From Rana temporaria (taxonomy: Eukaryota; Chordata; Amphibia; Anura; Ranidae): a stretch of 64,000 nucleotides of DNA. The stretch is taken from positions 92,483,512 to 92,547,511 of the forward strand of contig NC_053499.1 of NCBI RefSeq assembly GCF_905171775.1, in the 5' to 3' direction. The notes beneath the pieces are model-generated. The model saw only the letters and a list, made by a program, of their open reading frames with translations. It searched no databases and had not been told where the DNA came from. Within the stretch, counting starts at the first letter, position 1, and every line of letters starts with the position of its first letter. This document shows, one piece after another, positions 43,609 through 52,694 of this stretch. The position numbers and the translations under genes are program-made.

Positions 43609-44071
43609 GTGCCAGTGATTCTTTTTTTTTTACTCAATAGATTTTTATTAAGAAGTGATAAGGCATACAGAGGTATTATCGCATGTACAGACCATAACAA
43701 TTCTTTTCCTATGCAAACTTCACAGAGATATAATAAAGATCAGAGGTCAATAAAATATAGCATGACATATGAAGGGCCTTAGCCCTGAAATTGGCAAACT
43801 GACAAGTATCATAGTAAAACATATTAACATGTATTGAAACATATCTAAACAGACTAGTAGAGACGGATCGGAGGGTATTAGCCAATTACTGATGTTTTCT
43901 CAGGGTATGGGAGAGGGCTCCCTCCCCCTGGGCACCCCTTGCGGGTACTATGCTGTGCCCAGGTAGGGAACTCCAACCCCCCTTCCCCTTGCTATCTCCG
44001 ATCCCTAGTTAAGCCCCTATAGGGCGAGGGTATCACCTAGTGCTATTCCGTGAGCCTCTAAAGGAAGTCAA

Positions 44072-47000
44072 TCAAAGAGAAGAGGAGAGTGTGTCTGTCA
44101 ATCCTGGTGAGTCTATCCATTCAGTCCATAGTTGCCATGTCCTGAGGAGTTGTGTCTTGTCGCTGTGGCGTAGCTTCAGGGTAGATTCATAGATAAAGTG
44201 GGTATGTGTGGTGTGTACTACGTCCCGGATAGTAGGAGGGTCAGGGTCCTTCCATTTCCTAGTGATACTAAGGCGTGCGGCTAGGAGAACGTGAACAATA
44301 ATCGTTCTCGCAGGGTTAGGGAAGCGGTCAATAGTGAGAGATAGTAGTGCCAAGGACGGTTGTTTGTCTATAGTCACCTTTGTGACGTCATGAAGGAGTT
44401 GAAACACTGAAGTCCAGTACTGAGTAAGTTTTGGGCATCCCCAGAGCGTATGAAACAGGTCACCTTTCTGGCCACAGTTCCGCCAGCAGGTGTCGTTGAG
44501 TGAGGTGTCAAATTTGGAGATCCTATCGGGGGTTAGATACCAACGGTAAGTTATCTTAAATGCTAGTTCCCACAGAGTGGAGCAGGATGTAGCCTTATAT
44601 GTGGAATGGCCAGCCCTTTCCCATTGAGTCAGGGTGAATTCTCGCCCCAGATCTCTCTCCCAGTTGGTTAATGCGGTGCAGCTAATAAATGTGGTCTTGG
44701 AGCCAAGTAGGTTATAAAACGTTGTTATCCCCTTTCGGTGTGTTGTTGGGGACCTATAGTATACCCAGGCGGTTTGGGGTAGTGAGCATTCCCACGTTTT
44801 TAATGAGAGAAGGCAGTGTCGGGTGCGGAGGTAAAGGAATAAGTCAGAGTCTGGGATGTTGAATCGTTCCTGGAGGTCCTGGAAGGGTGTGATGGTGCTT
44901 CCCATTATTAGGTCGGATACGTGGATCAGCCCTTTGGCTTTCCAACGGGAGAATGAAGTGGAAGCCATCAGGATTTGCAATGTCTCTAGTGGAACAGGTA
45001 TTGTAGAGCGTACGTCAGGGGTCGCGGGCAGTCGCGCAAATCGGGTCCAGACCTTGAGGGTCGCGAGAATGGTCGGGGAAAGGTGGGGAGGTGTCTTTGC
45101 TCCCATTGTGGTAGCAAACAACCAGGCTGGGAGGGTATGATGTGGAACTGAGGATTGTTCTATTCTACCCCATAGCGTGGAGGGGGGGCCAGGGGAAAGC
45201 CATTCCTTAGCTTGCGTTAAAATTGAGGCCATGTAGTAGTCTCGGAAGTTGACATAGCCCATTCCCCCTGCTGAACGGTGTTTTGTCAGTCGAGTGTGAC
45301 CACATCTGGCTTTTTTGCCTTTCCAGACGTATTTCGATAGCATTGCTTGTAGTGAGGAGAAATATTTGAGGGGGATAGGGATGGGGAGGGTTCGAAATAG
45401 ATACAATATTTGGGGGAGATGGAGCATTTTAAACGCCGCTAAGCGGCCAGACCATGAGAACTCCAAGGATGCCAGCCTGGTGAGATCCGCCTGAAGTTTA
45501 GAGCGAATTGGTAGATAATTAGAGGCAAATAAAGCTTTCGTAGTAGAGGTGAGCTGGATCCCCAGATATGTAATGCTACTGTCCGCCCAGACATATGGGA
45601 AGTTGAGTGCGATCCGATTCTTGGTGGGCTCGTCTAAGCCTAGGTTAAGCATGTAAGATTTGGCCTCATTGGCTTTATAAAAAGATATTTCGCTGAACCA
45701 GGCAAGCATCCTTTGGATCTCAGGCAGGGAGCGCTCAGGGTCAGTAACTACAAGGATCACATTGTCCGCAAATAGGCTTATCTTGTGTTCTGCTCTTGCT
45801 ATATTCATACCAGAGATGTTTTTGTTAGTTCTTATAACTTCTGCTAGGGGCTCCATGGCTAGATTGAAAATTAGGGGCGATAGGGGGCATCCCTGCCTAG
45901 TGCCGTTGGTGATTTGGAAGGGCGTGGAAAGGGCACCCGCCGAGAGTACCCTGGCTGAGGGATTGGAGTATAAAGCCATGATGGCATCCTGGACGCTACC
46001 AACTAAACCAAATTTGGTCAATACTGCTGAGACATACCCCCAGTGGACCCTGTCAAACGCCTTCTCTGCATCCAGGGAGAGAAGCAGAGAAGGCGTTTTG
46101 GAGGCCTCGATCTGGTGCATGATGTTTATCATCCGTCGTGTGGCGTCTGAGGCCTGGCGTCCCTTGGTGAAACCTGACTGGTCTGGGGAAATTAAAGAGG
46201 GGAGAATGAGTTCCATTCTGTTGGCTATGAGTTTGGCATAAATTTTTAGGTCGACGTTTAGCAGGGAGATGGGGCGGAAATTTTTCGGGGAGATGGGGTC
46301 TTTGCCTGGTTTGGGTAAGGTCACCACCGTAGCCGCAAGCATTTCAGCTGGGAAGGATGCTGAACCAGCGGCTGAGTTGAAAGTGCGCTGCAAGGTGGGA
46401 GCTAGGAGGTGTTGGAATTTCCGGTAGTATTCCCCAGTGAAGCCATCTGGGCCTGGGGATTTAGAGGAGGGGAGGCCGTTTATTACTTTAAGGATTTCAT
46501 CAATCGTGAAGGGGTTATTTAACGTGGAGAGTTGTGTGGGGGTAACCAATGGGAGATTAACACTATCCAGGAATGTTTGGATCGAGGTAGGAGATGGTTG
46601 GGTTGTGGAGGGGTCTTTTTTGAGATTGTAGAGGTCAGCATAGTACTCACTGAATGCATCTGCTATCAATTGAGGTTTAAGGAGCTTTTCTCCGGATTGG
46701 GGGTGGATCAGATATGGGATTTTCGTTTTGGTTCTGTAACCTTTGACTCTGAGGGACATTGCTTTCCCAGCTTTATTGCCCGTGGAGTAGCAAGTGGCTT
46801 TAAGAAGCTTATATGATTTTTCATGCTTTTCAAGAAGTAGTGCTCTGAGGTCCTGTCTTAAGGTAAAGATTTGCGACTGTAGGGACGGGGAGGGGTTGGT
46901 TTTGTTAAGGGCCTCCGCAGAGGTCAGGGTTTGTGTGAGTTCGTCCATCTTTCGGGTTCTATGTCGTTTAGCTCTAGCCCCCATTTGGAGGAAGACCCCC

Positions 47001-47866
47001 CGTATCACCACCTTGTGGGCATTCCACACCACCAGCGGGTCAGATGTGGGAGTGTGGTTGATTGAGAAGTATTCCTCAAGATTTTTTTTGATGGTGTCTG
47101 AGTAGTAGGGAGTATTGAGGAGGTAGTTGTTGGCTCTCCAGATATAGGTAATGGGAAGGGAAGAATTGTCAGAGATGGTGAGACTGATGGGGGCATGATC
47201 TGACCAGGTGGTGGTGTGGATTTCAGAGCCCAGAACCCTTTGCAATAGCCAGCTATCAGTTAAAAACAAGTCAATACGTGAGTAGGTGTTGTGACGGGGC
47301 GACAAGAACGTAAAGTCCCTCTCGCTCGCATGACAGCATCTCCACACGTCATACATGCCCTGAGAAGAAATTAATGAGTCCAAGGAAGAAGCACGCCGGG
47401 GAGGCCCGGCGGTAGAGTCCATGGCATTGTTAGGGACCTTATTGAAATCCCCACATATAAGTAGGTGTCCAGTTTGGAACTTGCGAATTGCCTTCATCAT
47501 TTTCCTGAGGAATGTCATTTGGCCCTGATTTGGGACATAGAGGGATACCAGTGTGTACGGTACATTGTTGATGTCACAGTTGAGAAACACATATCTACCA
47601 TCCTGGTCGGTGAGACTTTGGTGTAGTTGGAAGGTGACCGAGTCTCTGATGGCGATCATCACTCCGCGTTGTTTCTTGGAGAAGTAGGCCTGAAAGATAT
47701 GTGGGAACTGTTTGTGGGAGCACTTGGGAGCTGCTTGTAGCGCAAAGTGGGTCTCCTGGACGCACAGAACGTCACAATTGTGGGCAAGTGCTGATGACCA
47801 CAAAGATGTCCGTTTTGCGGGGTGGTTTAGGCCCTTGGCATTGAGGGAGAGTATTTTGAACCCCAT
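44072..47866 (-). CDS. L1 ORF2 (left arm): endonuclease-reverse transcriptase with mutated FADN
   Basis: 1,264 codons, open. N-terminal AP endonuclease: L-S-L-N-A-K-G-L-N, C-V-Q-E-T-H-F, C-G-D-F-N-K-V, Y-S-R-I-D-L-F, T-W-S-D-H-A-P. RT: P-G-P-D-G-F-T, F-R-P-I-S-L-L-N, L-D-A-E-K-A-F-D-R-V, G-T-R-Q-G-C-P-L-S-P. The C-terminal Cys/His motif is C-W-R-N-C ... H-T-L-W-G-C. The catalytic box reads F-A-D-N (AAT codon near 45755-45760) instead of F-A-D-D in the right arm. Loss of the second Asp of this motif should abolish reverse transcription. It is otherwise the same protein as the right-arm copy by eye. Confidence 0.9.
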   Translation of the reverse strand: MGFKILSLNAKGLNHPAKRTSLWSSALAHNCDVLCVQETHFALQAAPKCSHKQFPHIFQAYFSKKQRGVMIAIRDSVTFQLHQSLTDQDGRYVFLNCDINNVPYTLVSLYVPNQGQMTFLRKMMKAIRKFQTGHLLICGDFNKVPNNAMDSTAGPPRRASSLDSLISSQGMYDVWRCCHASERDFTFLSPRHNTYSRIDLFLTDSWLLQRVLGSEIHTTTWSDHAPISLTISDNSSLPITYIWRANNYLLNTPYYSDTIKKNLEEYFSINHTPTSDPLVVWNAHKVVIRGVFLQMGARAKRHRTRKMDELTQTLTSAEALNKTNPSPSLQSQIFTLRQDLRALLLEKHEKSYKLLKATCYSTGNKAGKAMSLRVKGYRTKTKIPYLIHPQSGEKLLKPQLIADAFSEYYADLYNLKKDPSTTQPSPTSIQTFLDSVNLPLVTPTQLSTLNNPFTIDEILKVINGLPSSKSPGPDGFTGEYYRKFQHLLAPTLQRTFNSAAGSASFPAEMLAATVVTLPKPGKDPISPKNFRPISLLNVDLKIYAKLIANRMELILPSLISPDQSGFTKGRQASDATRRMINIMHQIEASKTPSLLLSLDAEKAFDRVHWGYVSAVLTKFGLVGSVQDAIMALYSNPSARVLSAGALSTPFQITNGTRQGCPLSPLIFNLAMEPLAEVIRTNKNISGMNIARAEHKISLFADNVILVVTDPERSLPEIQRMLAWFSEISFYKANEAKSYMLNLGLDEPTKNRIALNFPYVWADSSITYLGIQLTSTTKALFASNYLPIRSKLQADLTRLASLEFSWSGRLAAFKMLHLPQILYLFRTLPIPIPLKYFSSLQAMLSKYVWKGKKARCGHTRLTKHRSAGGMGYVNFRDYYMASILTQAKEWLSPGPPSTLWGRIEQSSVPHHTLPAWLFATTMGAKTPPHLSPTILATLKVWTRFARLPATPDVRSTIPVPLETLQILMASTSFSRWKAKGLIHVSDLIMGSTITPFQDLQERFNIPDSDLFLYLRTRHCLLSLKTWECSLPQTAWVYYRSPTTHRKGITTFYNLLGSKTTFISCTALTNWERDLGREFTLTQWERAGHSTYKATSCSTLWELAFKITYRWYLTPDRISKFDTSLNDTCWRNCGQKGDLFHTLWGCPKLTQYWTSVFQLLHDVTKVTIDKQPSLALLSLTIDRFPNPARTIIVHVLLAARLSITRKWKDPDPPTIRDVVHTTHTHFIYESTLKLRHSDKTQLLRTWQLWTEWIDSPGLTDTLSSSL

Positions 47867-48350
47867 GTTCTGGTGTGAGGTGGTGGTAAGAGAGCTTAAG
47901 AGTACTTACAGTTGTAGGTGGAAGCCGCTCAAGACCCAGGTGGGTAGATAGGGAAGACGATGTGGTGTGCTTTCCTGGCGTATCAAGAGGCAGGGCAGGA
48001 TTGAGCCGCTAAGATGGAGAAGACAAAGGTAGAGGTGAGTAATCACAGTAGGATGTTGAAAGGCGTTCGTGCCGTAGGTTTAGAGGAGAGGTTCACTTGG
48101 TTCAGTGTATGTGACGGCAGCGCCGTTAGGTGATCCCTGGTGAGGAAAAAATATCCAAAACAGAAGAAATAAAACAAAAAGATGCAAATAAAAAATGAAC
48201 CGTAGGTAACAAGAGGTCAACAATTTCCCTGTACAGGGAGCAACGTAGGAATCAGCAACAAACTGCTCTACTCGAGCGGCTGATTAAGTGCAGGGGAGAG
48301 TTTTGTGAGCAGGTGGTGGGTCGCATGACCAGACCGGACATATGCGGTGC

Positions 48351-49520
48351 TCAGCGTAGCGGTCTCGGGTTATTTATTTTGAACTTCCCCTTGTCAGCTC
48401 CAAAAGTGAATGGGTTAGGGGCTCCGTTGTGTTCAGGCTGGTTGTGGGGGGGATCCGTTAGAATTCCCCAGGAGTGTAGTAGCTTCATACCTCCTTCTAG
48501 GGTGGATATGGCATGTGGGATGCCATTGTGAGTGACCAAGATGGTCGCTGGGTGTCGCCATTTATAGATGATCTTATGGTTATGCAGGGCCTTCGTGATG
48601 GTTTTAAGCTGTCTTCTCATCTGGAGTGTGTACTGAGAGAGATCGGCGTACAGCTGGATATCTGAGTATGGCGCCGGGAGCGGGGAAACTTCCCTTGCTT
48701 TCATTAATATTTGCTCTTTAGCTTGAAAAAAATGTATTCTTAATAGTACATCTCTAGGTATATCCGCTTCCAAATGGCGGGGCTTGGGGAGCCGGTGTAT
48801 GCGGTCTATAGTGAGTTCAATGGGGGAGAGATCAGGCAGCATGCTGGAGAACATGGTGCTGGCATAGGCATGCAGCTCCTTTGGCTGGACGCTTTCAGGG
48901 ACCCCACGTATTTTAATGTTGTTGCGTCTGGAGCGGTCCTCAAGGTCCGCGAGCTTCGCCTTGATCCATAAATTGTCATCCCTTTGTTCAGCATAGCCAT
49001 CTACTAGCTCGTTTACTGTGTCAGTGCAATCCACCATTTTGTTCTCTATAAACTGCATTCTATTGTCCATATGCTTCATTTCCAAAGAGAATGTGTTGAT
49101 CAATGAAGATAGGTTAGTCATGAGTGAGGATTGTAACGTCATGAGCATGTCCTTCATTGTGGTGTCTAACACCGGCTGCCCTGTGGTGGGGAATTGGGCA
49201 ATGGAGGACTGTAGGGAGGATATGGCAGAGTCATTGTGTAGGCCTGTACTCACTGCGATTGAGGCCTGCGTGTGGGGGTCCATCCTCATCTTGGACTTGG
49301 CAGGGCTCTGCGTTCCCGGTGTGGCAGGTGAGTTGTCCGGAGGGTAGGAGAGCTGCTGCGGCAGCTTCAGGTCTCGTAGATGGGCTGTGGGGAGAGCCGT
49401 GTAGTCCAGCATCTGCCGCGCTGTGTTCCCGTCGGCGCCATCTTGGCTTTTTCGGCGGGGCTGGAAGGAGAAGGATTCCAGCCTTTTCGGGCCTCGTTCC
49501 TGTGCCCGTTTTCGGGTCAT
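48351..49520 (-). CDS. L1 ORF1 protein (left arm), 389 aa
   Basis: Starts MTRKRAQERGPKRLES in a basic, disordered N-terminus. A coiled coil is centred on residues about 125-195 (M-D-N-R-M-Q-F-I-E-N-K-M-V-D). The RRM-like core contains N-N-I-K-I-R-G-V-P-E-S and I-D-R-I-H-R-L-P-K-P; the C-terminal domain contains Y-A-D-L-S-Q-Y-T. It is L1 ORF1p by layout. It ends with K-I-N-N-P-R-P-L-R. A 7-base G-run here (6 in the right arm) gives a C-terminus different from the right-arm copy after residue about 353. ORF1 and ORF2 are separated by about 480 bp. Confidence 0.88.
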   Translation of the reverse strand: MTRKRAQERGPKRLESFSFQPRRKSQDGADGNTARQMLDYTALPTAHLRDLKLPQQLSYPPDNSPATPGTQSPAKSKMRMDPHTQASIAVSTGLHNDSAISSLQSSIAQFPTTGQPVLDTTMKDMLMTLQSSLMTNLSSLINTFSLEMKHMDNRMQFIENKMVDCTDTVNELVDGYAEQRDDNLWIKAKLADLEDRSRRNNIKIRGVPESVQPKELHAYASTMFSSMLPDLSPIELTIDRIHRLPKPRHLEADIPRDVLLRIHFFQAKEQILMKAREVSPLPAPYSDIQLYADLSQYTLQMRRQLKTITKALHNHKIIYKWRHPATILVTHNGIPHAISTLEGGMKLLHSWGILTDPPHNQPEHNGAPNPFTFGADKGKFKINNPRPLR

Positions 49521-49685
49521 TGTGTCGGCGGGTCCCGGGGGAGGTGGAGACGTGTCCGTGGTGACGGTTTAGAGCAGCGTGGGTGCCCGTAATGTCGCTC
49601 GTTGTCCGGTCCGGTCGGCGGAGCTCACAGCTCAAGCGTCAATTCGCGTGCACGCGCAAGCCACGCCCCCGTGCCAGTGATTCTT

Positions 49686-49870
49686 GATGATAGCCTCTAC
49701 CTCCCTGTATTGGGCATGAAACACAGACAGGAAGCCCCATTGGTGTTGGTTATTATTTGGCTGTTCTACCTTCTTCTCTAAGCATTTTTCTCTAGGGATA
49801 GCAGCAATTTCTTCAATCATTGTGTTCAGAGCTGGCTCATCATATCCCTTCTGAACAAATTTATTCTTCA
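49686..49870 (-). pseudogene. Penelope RT C-terminal remnant, left copy (5'-truncated)
   Basis: The minus-strand frame K-N-K-F-V-Q-K-G-Y-D-E-P-A-L ... V-F-H-A-Q-Y-R-E-V-E is identical by eye to the end of the right-copy RT. It starts at the dimer junction (about 49870) and ends where L1 is inserted, so the left copy lacks nearly all of its RT. With the L1 removed it would run in frame into the GIY-YIG domain at 43608. Confidence 0.85.
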
Positions 49871-50891
49871 GATCCACAAAAATGAAATTATCCCACCTGC
49901 CCGACCAATAGTTAACTGGATTGGATCAGTCACAGCCAGATTGGGAGAATACCTTGACAGATTTCTCCAACTGAGTGTTTGCACAACCAAGGCGTATCTG
50001 AAAGACACCACCGACCTGCTACAGTCCCTAGACAAAGCGAGCATCAGGCCTGAATCAGACATCTTTTTGGTAACAGCTGACGTGGCATCACTGTATACCA
50101 TTATTCAGCATGATGATGCGGCACTGGCGTTGAACTGGGCACTTAGCAGGAGGGATGATATACCGCATACTCAGAAGAAATTTATGGGACATGTATTCGA
50201 GTTCTGCATGTCCCATAATTATTTCTGGTTCAATGGCTCCTTCTTCTCCCAGCAGGTTGGCGTGGCTATGGGGGCAAAGTTTGCCCCCAGCCTCGCCAAC
50301 CTGTTCATGGCTGAGTGGGAGGACAGGCATGTTTTTCATAACCGGAGACCCCAATTATTACTTTATCGGAGATTTATAGATGATATTTTATTTATATGGG
50401 AAGGATCGCAGCAAGATGCACTAAAGTTTCTGGAAGACCTCAATAGTAATCCCAACAACATTAAATTGGAATATACAATTAGCGGAAATATGGTCAACTT
50501 TTTGGATGTCACTATTCAAAGAGAAGCAAATAAACTAAAGACTAAAGTCTTTTTCAAGCCAACCAACAGTTATTTGTCCATTAATAGTGGACACCACCCA
50601 GCATGGATTAAAAATATCCCTAAGGGGCAATTTTTAAGAGTTCGTCGCAATTGCTCAGATGCCAATGATTATCTCTCACAAGCACAAACACTGAAGAATA
50701 AATTTGTTCAGAAGGGATATGATGAGCCAGCTCTGAACACAATGATTGAAGAAATTGCTGCTATCCCTAGAGAAAAATGCTTAGAGAAGAAGGTAGAACA
50801 GCCAAATAATAACCAACACCAATGGGGCTTCCTGTCTGTGTTTCATGCCCAATACAGGGAGGTAGAGGCTATCATCAAGAATCACTGGCAC
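49869..50891 (+). pseudogene. Penelope reverse transcriptase, right copy (5'-truncated, split by L1)
   Basis: The frame begins at the junction with Q-I-H-K-N-E-I-I-P-P-A-R-P-I-V and is open to the L1 (a first Met is at 49941). Motifs: T-A-D-V-A-S-L-Y-T (catalytic Asp), G-V-A-M-G-A-K-F-A-P-S-L-A-N-L, Y-R-R-F-I-D-D-I-L-F-I-W (catalytic D-D), V-N-F-L-D-V-T-I. These are typical of Penelope-like RT, which is related to telomerase. The N-terminal part of the RT is missing. Removing the L1 plus one target copy (6,061 bp) brings this frame exactly into the frame of the GIY-YIG domain at 56953. Without that removal the protein ends in L1-derived codons (stop about 50930). Confidence 0.9.
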
Positions 50892-51041
50892 GGGGGCGTG
50901 GCTTGCGCGTGCACGCGAATGGACGCTTGAGCTGTGAGCTCCGCCGACCGGACCGGACAACGAGCGACATTACGGGCACCCACGCTGCTCTAAACCGTCA
51001 CCACGGACACGTCTCCACCTCCCCCGGGACCCGCCGACACA

Positions 51042-52187
51042 ATGACCCGAAAACGGGCACAGGAACGAGGCCCGAAAAGGCTGGAATCCTTCTCCTTCCA
51101 GCCCCGCCGAAAAAGCCAAGATGGCGCCGACGGGAACACAGCGCGGCAGATGCTGGACTACACGGCTCTCCCCACAGCCCATCTACGAGACCTGAAGCTG
51201 CCGCAGCAGCTCTCCTACCCTCCGGACAACTCACCTGCCACACCGGGAACGCAGAGCCCTGCCAAGTCCAAGATGAGGATGGACCCCCACACGCAGGCCT
51301 CAATCGCAGTGAGTACAGGCCTACACAATGACTCTGCCATATCCTCCCTACAGTCCTCCATTGCCCAATTCCCCACCACAGGGCAGCCGGTGTTAGACAC
51401 CACAATGAAGGACATGCTCATGACGTTACAATCCTCACTCATGACTAACCTATCTTCATTGATCAACACATTCTCTTTGGAAATGAAGCATATGGACAAT
51501 AGAATGCAGTTTATAGAGAACAAAATGGTGGATTGCACTGACACAGTAAACGAGCTAGTAGATGGCTATGCTGAACAAAGGGATGACAATTTATGGATCA
51601 AGGCGAAGCTCGCGGACCTTGAGGACCGCTCCAGACGCAACAACATTAAAATACGTGGGGTCCCTGAAAGCGTCCAGCCAAAGGAGCTGCATGCCTATGC
51701 CAGCACCATGTTCTCCAGCATGCTGCCTGATCTCTCCCCCATTGAACTCACTATAGACCGCATACACCGGCTCCCCAAGCCCCGCCATTTGGAAGCGGAT
51801 ATACCTAGAGATGTACTATTAAGAATACATTTTTTTCAAGCTAAAGAGCAAATATTAATGAAAGCAAGGGAAGTTTCCCCGCTCCCGGCGCCATACTCAG
51901 ATATCCAGCTGTACGCCGATCTCTCTCAGTACACACTCCAGATGAGAAGACAGCTTAAAACCATCACGAAGGCCCTGCATAACCATAAGATCATCTATAA
52001 ATGGCGACACCCAGCGACCATCTTGGTCACTCACAATGGCATCCCACATGCCATATCCACCCTAGAAGGAGGTATGAAGCTACTACACTCCTGGGGAATT
52101 CTAACGGATCCCCCCACAACCAGCCTGAACACAACGGAGCCCCTAACCCATTCACTTTTGGAGCTGACAAGGGGAAGTTCAAAATAA
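51042..52187 (+). CDS. L1 ORF1 protein (right arm), 381 aa
   Basis: Same start and domains as the left-arm copy: basic N-terminus, coiled coil about residues 125-195, N-I-K-I-R-G-V-P-E-S RRM-like block, R-I-H-R-L-P-K-P, and Y-A-D-L-S-Q-Y-T. After about residue 353 a 6-base C-run (7 in the left arm) shifts the frame. It ends L-T-R-G-S-S-K rather than N-N-P-R-P-L-R. The difference lies beyond the recognisable domains, so both forms may work; which one is ancestral cannot be decided here. It would bind L1 RNA as a trimer. Confidence 0.88.
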   Translation: MTRKRAQERGPKRLESFSFQPRRKSQDGADGNTARQMLDYTALPTAHLRDLKLPQQLSYPPDNSPATPGTQSPAKSKMRMDPHTQASIAVSTGLHNDSAISSLQSSIAQFPTTGQPVLDTTMKDMLMTLQSSLMTNLSSLINTFSLEMKHMDNRMQFIENKMVDCTDTVNELVDGYAEQRDDNLWIKAKLADLEDRSRRNNIKIRGVPESVQPKELHAYASTMFSSMLPDLSPIELTIDRIHRLPKPRHLEADIPRDVLLRIHFFQAKEQILMKAREVSPLPAPYSDIQLYADLSQYTLQMRRQLKTITKALHNHKIIYKWRHPATILVTHNGIPHAISTLEGGMKLLHSWGILTDPPTTSLNTTEPLTHSLLELTRGSSK

Positions 52188-52694
52188 ATAACCCGAGACC
52201 GCTACGCTGAGCACCGCATATGTCCGGTCTGGTCATGCGACCCACCACCTGCTCACAAAACTCTCCCCTGCACTTAATCAGCCGCTCGAGTAGAGCAGTT
52301 TGTTGCTGATTCCTACGTTGCTCCCTGTACAGGGAAATTGTTGACCTCTTGTTACCTACGGTTCATTTTTTATTTGCATCTTTTTGTTTTATTTCTTCTG
52401 TTTTGGATATTTTTTCCTCACCAGGGATCACCTAACGGCGCTGCCGTCACATACACTGAACCAAGTGAACCTCTCCTCTAAACCTACGGCACGAACGCCT
52501 TTCAACATCCTACTGTGATTACTCACCTCTACCTTTGTCTTCTCCATCTTAGCGGCTCAATCCTGCCCTGCCTCTTGATACGCCAGGAAAGCACACCACA
52601 TCGTCTTCCCTATCTACCCACCTGGGTCTTGAGCGGCTTCCACCTACAACTGTAAGTACTCTTAAGCTCTCTTACCACCACCTCACACCAGAAC

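Larger units (their letters stand above)
43624..49670 (-). mobile_element. Full-length L1 in left Penelope arm (minus), TSD 15 bp
   Basis: The mirror copy of 50892-56937. Target duplication GTGCCAGTGATTCTT at 43609-43623 and 49671-49685. The poly-T (poly-A on the minus strand) is at about 43622-43631. Both ORFs are open, but the RT motif reads FADN. Confidence 0.9.
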
